Origin: Paramicrosporidium saccamoebae
Lineage: Eukaryota > Rozellomycota
DNA: 64,000 bases
Direction of reading: 5' to 3'
Assembly (NCBI GenBank): GCA_002794465.1
Contig: MTSL01000075.1
Span: 1-64,000 of the forward strand
Below the pieces are notes generated by a model. That model was not told the origin of the DNA, did not search any database, and saw only the letters and a list, made by a program, of their open reading frames with translations. Shown piece by piece: positions 57,266-64,000 of this stretch (position 1 is the first letter of the stretch; each line of letters begins with the position of its first letter). The position numbers and the translations under genes are program-made.

Positions 57266-57407
57266 ACTGTCCCGTGGTGATACAACAATCTACGTACAGG
57301 AACTCTTTATCGTGACACTTCAAGCGAGAGCCCTTTTTTATTAAATATCGTCTCCATTTAGGGGGCAAGACTCACCATCAGATCGTGGCGTCCTATGGGA
57401 GTTATTG
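57266..57407 (-). repeat. Dispersed intergenic element, copy 2 (inverted)
   Basis: Reverse complement of the 140-bp element at 8171-8310, about 85-90 percent identical by eye, with short substitutions and a few single-base indels. It occupies a 330-bp gene-free spacer (57130-57462). No coding frame spans it on either strand in both copies. Confidence 0.75.
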
Positions 57408-57462
57408 GGCCTTAAACATAGCGAATTGGCTCACCATGTCTCACCCACACTGACTCTCGTAC

Positions 57463-58302
57463 TCACTGTTTATTATTATCTACAGGCTTGTAAATCTTGA
57501 ATGTTCCATCAATAACGGTGCCACAAGTTTTGCATTTAGAAAATGTCCTAGAGTGTTGGATTGCGCATTTTTCGCAGAACAAATGTCCACATTTAGTTTC
57601 CACTATTGGCCGCTTGAATTCTTTATCGCAAATGTCGCAAATGGTTTGTTTCACTGTTGCTACCACTTCTTCCTTGATCTCATAATCCGACTCGGTTTTG
57701 CCAGCCTTTAGTCGTCGTTGTTGCTCGTCCCATTCGTCATCCAACTCCCAGCCTGCTTTGTAATCGCCCCTATCGTGGACAAACTTGCAACTGTCACCAA
57801 ACCCACAAAATCCCGTTTCGTTGTAGTCCTTGCACAGATCAGGCGCGTAGTCAAACCGACAAGTGTTCCGGATGTGTGTGGCAAGACGATGTGGGGCCGA
57901 CGCGTGGTTTTTGTCAGAGAGTGCATTGGCGCGGGTAGTGTCATGACGCGTAAGATAGGCATAATATGCAGACCGGCCTTGGTAGCGGTCTGTGAGGACG
58001 GATGTCTGGGTTGAGGATTGTTCGCGAAGGGCACGATGGTCTTGAGAGACGTCGGTCTCATATTCTGCCGTAGCTGTAGCATCTGCAGTCGACAAATTTG
58101 TATCTCTGGAAGCCTCAAAATGCAGGTCCAGTTTGCTTCCAGTCGGTGTCTCGGCGCCTGCAGAACAGTCCTCGGGCTGGTCGCGCCTGACTATTTTTGT
58201 AACTCTTATGTCCTCAGTCTTGTCATGGGCCAACTCCTCTTCATCCTTTTTCCTGACATTCTTGGGTTTTCGCGGCACCAACAACACGGGCACGTCCGAC
58301 AT
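57463..58302 (-). CDS. CWC24: Spliceosomal E3 CWC24/RNF113
   Basis: 279 aa. A CCCH finger CKDYNETGFCGFGDSCKFVHDRGDYKAGWELD is followed by a RING: CDICDKEFKRPIVETKCGHLFCEKC..HSRTFSKCKTC. This order and the connecting segment match Cwc24/RNF113, which contacts the 5' splice site before the first step of splicing. The N-terminal 130 residues are disordered and carry LTDRYQGRSAYYAYLTRH-like. No intron. Confidence 0.95.
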   Translation of the reverse strand: MSDVPVLLVPRKPKNVRKKDEEELAHDKTEDIRVTKIVRRDQPEDCSAGAETPTGSKLDLHFEASRDTNLSTADATATAEYETDVSQDHRALREQSSTQTSVLTDRYQGRSAYYAYLTRHDTTRANALSDKNHASAPHRLATHIRNTCRFDYAPDLCKDYNETGFCGFGDSCKFVHDRGDYKAGWELDDEWDEQQRRLKAGKTESDYEIKEEVVATVKQTICDICDKEFKRPIVETKCGHLFCEKCAIQHSRTFSKCKTCGTVIDGTFKIYKPVDNNKQ

Positions 58303-58532
58303 CCCCTGCCATCAAATCCTGTCAGTGTTTATTTGTAACATCTTTAGTAAATAGTAAAGGAGATTGATACTATAGATATGGTCGTTAGAATAGTAGGTGT
58401 GCTTGTGACGATAAGAGATACGTTCTTGAGAAGGGTGGGTCGTGAAAATAGTGGATCGTGAGAAAAGCTCACAAAGGGAACATTTCGTAAGGAAAACGCT
58501 CCGTACAGCCCCCCCCTTCTGCTACACATATA

Positions 58533-59132
58533 TCATGTCTTTATGGCGGTATATAGAAAATAAAATGTATCGTCAATGGGCTCCACATTCAGAGTCCATC
58601 CCTCGCGGCTAATGTAGGGTTTCCGGAAATGGGGCTGTCCGAAAGAGAGACTGATGAAGGTGCCGCCTGGTTTGAGTACGCGCAGGACCTCGTCGATGCA
58701 GGCTCCAACATCAGAACGAACTTGGGTGGAAGGATCCCAGACGCTCCCTCCATCAGTGAATAGCGCATCGAGGGAGCACTTGTCAAAAACCACTTCAAAC
58801 GACTCGGAAGGGAACTCTAGTGTGCGCATGTCCATCTGAAGCCACTTTAGGTGGGGAGCTCGCTTCTTCATTGTCTCTACAACTGGTTCACTGTAGTCGA
58901 TGCTCACGACATGTGGAAATCCATCCTCGTATAGCTGTTCGCTCAGGGTCGAGTTACCACAGCCCAGAATGAGAACAGAGTCCGTCTCCTTCATCAGCGG
59001 CAGCACCAACGGACGCAGTCTTTCAAAGGTCATAAGCCAGTCATATGTGTTGGTGTCGTCCTTGTATCGCTGGTTCCAATATTCAAGCTCGCGATATGCG
59101 CCTAGTCGATTAGGAATGTGTGAATCGCCCAT
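58533..59132 (-). CDS. Class I methyltransferase, EEF1AKMT4-like
   Basis: 199 aa from MGDSHIPNR (MGCMGDS, 59141, is an alternative). The N-terminus YRELEYWNQRYKDD..YDWLM matches the YREL.YWD.RY....YDW of the EEF1AKMT4/ECE2/METTL13 group. SAM motifs: VLILGCGNSTLSEQLYEDGF, VVSIDYSEPVV, FEVVFDKCSLDALF (catalytic acid), LKPGGTFISLSFGQPHFR. It likely methylates a lysine of eEF1A. Its start region overlaps that of TDP1 on the other strand. No intron. Confidence 0.85.
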   Translation of the reverse strand: MGDSHIPNRLGAYRELEYWNQRYKDDTNTYDWLMTFERLRPLVLPLMKETDSVLILGCGNSTLSEQLYEDGFPHVVSIDYSEPVVETMKKRAPHLKWLQMDMRTLEFPSESFEVVFDKCSLDALFTDGGSVWDPSTQVRSDVGACIDEVLRVLKPGGTFISLSFGQPHFRKPYISREGWTLNVEPIDDTFYFLYTAIKT

Positions 59133-60408
59133 GCAGCCCATGTCTGCACCGCTGCGGTCACAGTTACAGTTGCAATTGCAGTTGTCGTTGCCGTTACCTT
59201 TGATTGACTTGACAGCGACTGAGCCTCTCCGGTACGAACGAGGAGCGGTGCATCTGGTGCAATACAGTGGGGATCCACTGAATAGTGAAATGGTCACCTT
59301 TGACGAGATATTCGATACGGTGGGGTTGGAAAAGTGTCTACTGACGACCTATGTGTTGGATGAGGAATGGCTCTTTCCCAAGTTGAAAGAGGTGCCTAAT
59401 GTCATCCTGTGTTATGACGACGGGAAGCGTCATGCGCAAGCCTTGGTGAGTAAACGGGGCAAACTGACGTGCGTGATGCCGTCATTTCCAAAGTTTCCTA
59501 GCTACGGTGTGATGCATTGCAAGTTAATGTTGCTTTTCTATGCAGACTTTTTGAGAGTGGTAATCTCTACCGGGAATCTTGTTCCCTATGATTACGATGA
59601 CGTCCAGAATGTATTTTTGTCTAATGATCCTAATGTTGGCTAGATGGTTTTTATCCAAGATCTACCAAGGGCAGAGCCGCAAGTAGGTGTCTTTGAGTTC
59701 AAGGACGATCTGTGTCGGCTGCTCAGATCACTGGGAATCACTGAAACACTCATTTCGAATGAGGAATTGTCGGTATACGACTGGAGCAAAGTGACGGCGA
59801 GAATGGTATACTCTGTGCCGGGAATGATCAATGTTTCCCATGCAAGTGGGCTCGTCATGCTTTCGGAACGCGTGCCTACCGCTGAAAAATTGGACTGGAT
59901 TGAATCTCAAGGATCATCACTAGGAGCAATGCCAGAGACCTGGCTTGATGATGTTATGGCATGTTGTGCAGGCCGTCGTCCTGGGAATTCGCGGAAACGA
60001 CCTTCTGAAGATGCGGCATTGAACATAAAGGTGGTGTTCCCAACGACAGCATATGCACTGAACAGCAACCTGGGACCTGGTGCATTTGGGACCATTTTCT
60101 GCCAAAGCAAAAATTGGAATAGTCCCAACTATCCACGTGCACTCTTTCACAAATGCCTCTCCACCTCAGCAGACTATAGACCGCTCCATACCAAGATTCT
60201 AAGCACACCAAATTGGACTTATATTGGCTCTAGTAACTTTACACCAAGTGCATGGGGCAAGTTTGTCAAAGAAAAGTCGGCACTAATGATTGCCAACTAT
60301 GAGCTCGGGGTGATTGTAGAGGGTGCAGATTTTCCATTCCCCTACCGACGACCGGTCAGCCCGTATGAAAAAGATGATGTCCCATGGATGCAAGAGTTGT
60401 TACGGTAA
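59131..60408 (+). CDS. TDP1: Tyrosyl-DNA phosphodiesterase 1, 2 exons
   Basis: Exons 59131-59610 and 59644-60408 with a 33-nt intron give 414 aa (411 from Met4). HKD motif 1 is YGVMHCKLMLLFY (~128) with ISTGNLVPYDY, restored to DDVQNMVFIQDLPR by splicing; HKD motif 2 is RPLHTKILS (~341) and YIGSSNFTPSAWG. A QLQLQLQLSLPLPL repeat is near the N-terminus, much shorter than the animal N-domain. The enzyme removes topoisomerase I-DNA adducts. It is divergent from the methyltransferase gene: both starts share a CATG palindrome. Confidence 0.96.
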
Positions 60409-60650
60409 AATCTCAATTGCTGTCAAGCTTCTGTAGTCCAATAACGGTACGATCACGTGGAACTACAAAATGACATGCTAGCCCCCATCACGACAGCCGA
60501 ATTTAAAGTGTTATGCTCTGAGAGAGTATACCAACATCGATATCAAACGCAAGATCAAAATTAGTGCCGTATCCTACACAATCTATAGTCTACGGGCTAT
60601 GAATTTTAATGGGCTCTAATGAATCCTTGGTAGTAATCTCCGATATCATT

Positions 60651-61640
60651 TTATAAAAATCTTGTTGGCATGCAATATTTTGGATCTACACTGTCCAAGC
60701 CCGGAAAACCAAGGAGCGCGAGTCCAGCGAGACCAAAGACGGTGTGAAAAATGTCCGCCATATCGTCTGGTCGGTCGCTGAACCCTCCAGATACAGCGTC
60801 TTGGCAGGAAAGAATAAATTCTTTCAATTTTTCGCCATCGATCCAGGTGAGACGATTGAGCATGGCCATTGAAGACAGCACCCACCACGAATAGCAGACG
60901 TCTTCTAGCTTTTCTGGCCGGCCGTTCAAGCCACCGCATGGGAGTTGCCGCCATGCCAACCATTCAGATAATCTGTCCGCTGCCTGAATCTCTATATTAA
61001 GGATAGTCAGCATTCCCACGCAGCAGAATATCTGACCCGCATGAGATTCGCCACCAGGAATAGCACCAAAGCCTCCGTCAAAATTGCGGCACTTTTCAAC
61101 AAAAGCTACGGCAGTGCTTAGATTGATGGCATCAAGACGAGCGAGTAGCTTTAATGCTGATATAGCACAATATGAGAACCGTGTGTCAATTTCGCCATCC
61201 TCATCTCCGGAAAATGATCCATCTTCCCGCTGTCGGCTTTGGATCCCTAAATGATTAGGACTCTGTTGTGCTGGTAGTGTACAGCGAATGTGCCTGTCAA
61301 GGTCAATCCGCGGGTCGTTGAGACCTTTAATCATCACCAGGATCTGGATGGCACTGAGAGTAAACGTCATGTGTGCATCATGTCCCACATTGCCCCCAAA
61401 CCCGCCCTCAGGCCTCTGACATTCCACCACAAACTTTAGCACGTCTGTCCTTGTCAACGGACTCGACAAGTCAAACTCGTTGCTTAACGGGTCCAGCTCC
61501 GGACGCAGGAGCAGCAGGGCCGTCAGCGCCCAGTATATACCGTTCATCCTTAGATAGTCGGCCTGCCAGTAGTCGAGCTTTTGGATGCGTCCATCAAGTT
61601 CCTGGATAAAGGCGAGGTGCTTTGACCGGGTAAACGACAT
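60651..61640 (-). CDS. BET2: Rab geranylgeranyltransferase beta (BET2), 2 exons
   Basis: Exons 61640-61283 and 61246-60651 around a 36-nt intron (multiple of three, no stop) encode 317 aa. Starts at MSFTRSKH. Motifs include LDYWQADYLRMNGIYWAL, CQRPEGGFGGNVGHDAHMTFTLSAIQIL, DGSFSGDEDGEIDTRFSYC, NFDGGFG, ESHAGQIFC, and LPCGGLNGRPEKLEDVCYSWWVLSS, with zinc-binding Asp, Cys and His in the last set. It prenylates CC-ending Rabs such as the Rab11 at 4.4 kb. The 3' end carries conserved CMPTRFL. Confidence 0.97.
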   Translation of the reverse strand: MSFTRSKHLAFIQELDGRIQKLDYWQADYLRMNGIYWALTALLLLRPELDPLSNEFDLSSPLTRTDVLKFVVECQRPEGGFGGNVGHDAHMTFTLSAIQILVMIKGLNDPRIDLDRHIRCTLPAQQSPNHLGIQSRQREDGSFSGDEDGEIDTRFSYCAISALKLLARLDAINLSTAVAFVEKCRNFDGGFGAIPGGESHAGQIFCCVGMLTILNIEIQAADRLSEWLAWRQLPCGGLNGRPEKLEDVCYSWWVLSSMAMLNRLTWIDGEKLKEFILSCQDAVSGGFSDRPDDMADIFHTVFGLAGLALLGFPGLDSVDPKYCMPTRFL

Positions 61641-61667
61641 AAAAGGGAAATTTGCGGATATTTGGTA

Positions 61668-64000
61668 ATGCACAAGGTTCAAAGCCGAGCTACCATAAAA
61701 ACAAGGCTTCTGGACGGCGACCTGTCCGAAGCTCTAGAGTCTGCGCTATTTGGCGGGGGAGATGGTTTCAGCATGCTGCTGGATATGGTCGAAAGGGGAA
61801 AAGTGGACCTCGGGATAGTGTTGAACTACCTTGGGTCACGACTGCATCGCAATGTCCCTTCTTACGGTCTCCAACGCATGTCCATGATTTTAGTCACGAT
61901 ATTGACCATTGCACCAGCAGCAGAGGATATTGTGTATCTCATAGTAAGGACGTTTCCCGACCTGCTTCCCACACTGTCACAGACCATGTTGTTGGAAGAA
62001 AAGGGGGCTTTTTCTCAGTTTCTTCGTAATGGCTTGGAAGAATGGGTTCAAATGCCGCTGTTTTCCCATCAAATAACTACACTGGAGCTAAAACGCTGCA
62101 TCTCTGTCATCTTAAGGAACGTGGCAGATGCTGATTCTTTGCCGCTGGTTGTTGCTTTTATTAGAAATTTAAACAGTGCCCCTGAGCATATACCAGAAGT
62201 ACTGCTGTTAGTGCAGCAATTATTATCTGGACTATGTATTACTGGCGACGCCAATCTCTCGATTGCTGTTTTAGAGTTTGCCTACAGTTGCAAAAGAGCA
62301 GTTCCAGAGATGGACACTTCAAATCTTTTAAAGCTGATCGGAAAGATAGAGTGCCCTTACTCATCGTTATTGGCAGCCATCTGTAGCTGTCCGTTATTCA
62401 CCGAGAATGAAATTGTGACTATTCTAAGGCTGAGTCCCGAGAGCCAGAGCGACCCGGCCACCCAACTTGCGGCGCTGTTTGCATTGTCCGACTATCCGTT
62501 CCTTGGTGAAGAGAACGAAAAAGTCATTAATAACATTCTTGAACTGCCCACCTGTGATGCGGTGGTGGACATTTCTGGTGAGATTCATGACTCCTTTGTC
62601 CTTTTGATGAGCGTCTCAATTTCCTCTCCAGAACCCTCCCCAGCGACGCAGGATTGGCAAGACTTTGATGTGGCCTATTCGGCATTTTTCCACTCAGCCA
62701 TGGCCATCTTAAAGTCCCCAACCAAGATGCTTCTGGAGCAGCTTGTGGCGATTACAGAATTCCACCCTATTCTTGCGCAGCGTCTCCTTCTTCTCGTGTC
62801 ACTCTGTCTCAAGAACCCCCCAAGCCGTGACTTTTTTGTGGATACAGTTCAATGTCTTTTGCGAATCTCTGATATTGATGATTTCTGTCGGGAGCGCGCC
62901 AGCACACTACTTCGATCACTTTGTGGGTCGTCGCTGGCGATTCAGCAGGTTGTTTTGCCGCTCATCGCCCGCCAGTTACACAAGTACCAAAGGCTTGCAA
63001 ATTCAGTGATGAGCAACATTCCTTCATTGGTGTATTCAGAAAATGCCACAGCTTCCAGTGTTGCTGCATATGCCGTGACAATTAGCACTCTTGCAAAAAT
63101 GGTTCACAAACGAACGTACATGGATTTTGCATTCTCCTCGATTCGAAGTGTTCTGTTTGCAACTAACCAACGCGACATTGCTCCCCAGACAAAAGCTGTC
63201 CTGATCACTGCATTGTTTGATATGGTGACCGCTTTCTATTTGAGCCCTGATATTAGTAAAACTTTATCGCAACTAATCGGTTTTAGTGTGGAACGAGATT
63301 GTCAAGCCGGCTTTATTGGTTGATACAAAGAGCTTGGGAAATAATGACTACAACAGTGCGTTGTGCAACTTGGTCAGTACATTGTCATCCAGGATCCCGC
63401 CAGACTTGGAAGTGTATGATTCAGTCGAGCCTGTAATTATGGAAGGCTTTCAATTTCTTGTTGAAAATGTTTTGGTCAACCCAGCAGCCTCATTGGAAGC
63501 ATTGCTGCAATTCCCCACTGGGCTGTTGACTAGTCACAACGTTGACTTGATGCAAATTTTCATGAAAACGTGCTCTACCGAAATCTTTGACGAGGATGCC
63601 ATGTGCAGATTTCTTGGTAGCTGGATTGCCCAGGAAATCAATCAAATGCCAAAAAGTCTCTTTCTGGGCACAAGCTCGATGAAATCTGGCAAGGCTACCG
63701 CCAAGAAGCCCAGCCCTGTTGATGCCAAAATTACAGCCTTGTGGAGCACAAATCCGATCTATGCAGCCAAAAAGATTGTTGCCTGTGGGAGTATGAAAGA
63801 GTTGTCAGTAGTTTTAGGGCAATTGCCCGCCTTGCCGTCACTAACAATGCAACATTGGCTGCTTCGTCTTGAATTTTTCAGCTTGCTATGGAAGGGAATT
63901 CACCAAGTTTTGATGGCAACCAGCGACCATGCAGAATTTGCTCAAGTTGAAGGAGACTTGTCGGCCATGCTACTGGCTCGTCTTGGGCAGGGTCAGTCTG
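61668..64000 (+). CDS. FANCI: FANCI-like helical-repeat protein, partial, 2 or more exons
   Basis: Exon 1 61668-63255, a 31-nt intron with a typical AACTAATCGG branch region, and exon 2 from 63287 past the end of the window. The frame is open to 64000. It is an all-helical solenoid. Segments that support FANCI: ATQLAALFALSDYPF, then YMDFAFSSIRSVLFATNQRDIAPQTKAVLITAL, matching the MRDCLILVLRKAMFANQLD.RK.AV pattern of FANCI. FANCI pairs with FANCD2 in interstrand crosslink repair. The call rests on a few motifs, so moderate confidence. It starts 27 bp from BET2 on the opposite strand. Confidence 0.65.

Overview
This is a gene-dense nuclear contig from a eukaryote. I read about 53 protein-coding genes and four tRNA genes in 64 kb, on both strands, with intergenic spacers often under 100 bp. 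Nuclear identity is certain from the gene set: RPB3, TFIIIA, Mediator-like, INO80 and TRAPP subunits, Rab GTPases and spliceosomal factors. Thirty-six spliceosomal introns can be placed by protein continuity, and every one is 28 to 38 nt long. A Mcp5-type PH protein, GUP1, caleosin and a Vps9 protein suit a fungus. PLK4, an MLL/trithorax-type SET protein, an ABCD4-like transporter, VPS9D1-like and FANCI-like proteins suit an early-diverging opisthokont lineage. Complex I (49 kDa subunit), a PTS2-bearing peroxisomal thiolase and normal-length proteins rule out a canonical microsporidian. My best inference, not proven from sequence, is a compact Cryptomycota/Rozellomycota-type fungus, possibly an endoparasite such as Paramicrosporidium.

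Layout. 0-9 kb: Bet3, PLK4, dolichol kinase, Rab11, Pin1, ABCD4-like, CPSF30. 9-20 kb: GCFC/PAXBP1, a newly spliced small gene, eEF1B-gamma, Mcp5-like PH, USP36-like, thiolase, ABCG. 20-33 kb: FYVE-RING, ER cyclophilin (with an assembly gap), a Med20-like gene, SUV3, two adjacent divergent homeodomain-like genes, a four-exon tetraspan gene, CCDC130/Saf4, a Sec7-PH GEF, a mitochondrial SANT-like protein, myotubularin, tRNA-Gln. 33-48 kb: NDUFS2, ARP8, PHD-SET, AATF, a METTL2-like enzyme, a tiny secreted ORF, a DDT-domain protein, caleosin, IES2, MIT-VPS9, derlin, prefoldin 4. 48-52 kb: tRNA-Val (split by a gap), a hexamer repeat, tRNA-Lys, tRNA-Met and a tandem pair of signal-peptide proteins carrying KRV[KR] nuclear-signal-like motifs. 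52-64 kb: TFIIIA, RPB3, GPATCH4, CWF18, GUP1, PIG-L, CWC24, an eEF1A methyltransferase, TDP1, RABGGTB and a partial FANCI-like gene.

Shared pathways. Bet3, Rab11, RABGGTB, the FYVE-RING protein, Sec7-PH, MIT-VPS9 and myotubularin form a membrane-traffic set. Dolichol kinase, PIG-L, GUP1, derlin and ER cyclophilin belong to the ER and GPI pathway. CCDC130, CWC24, CWF18, PAXBP1 and Pin1 belong to RNA processing. ARP8, IES2, the DDT protein and the SET protein belong to chromatin.

The strongest signals for a second look are the uniform ultra-short introns; overlapping CATG start codons of divergent genes; the secreted KRV[KR] protein pair; the two neighbouring homeodomain-like genes that both lack Asn51, with a decayed third copy of a 3' end beside them; PLK4; and families of dispersed intergenic elements. 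All domain calls come from reading the translations by eye; no database search was run.
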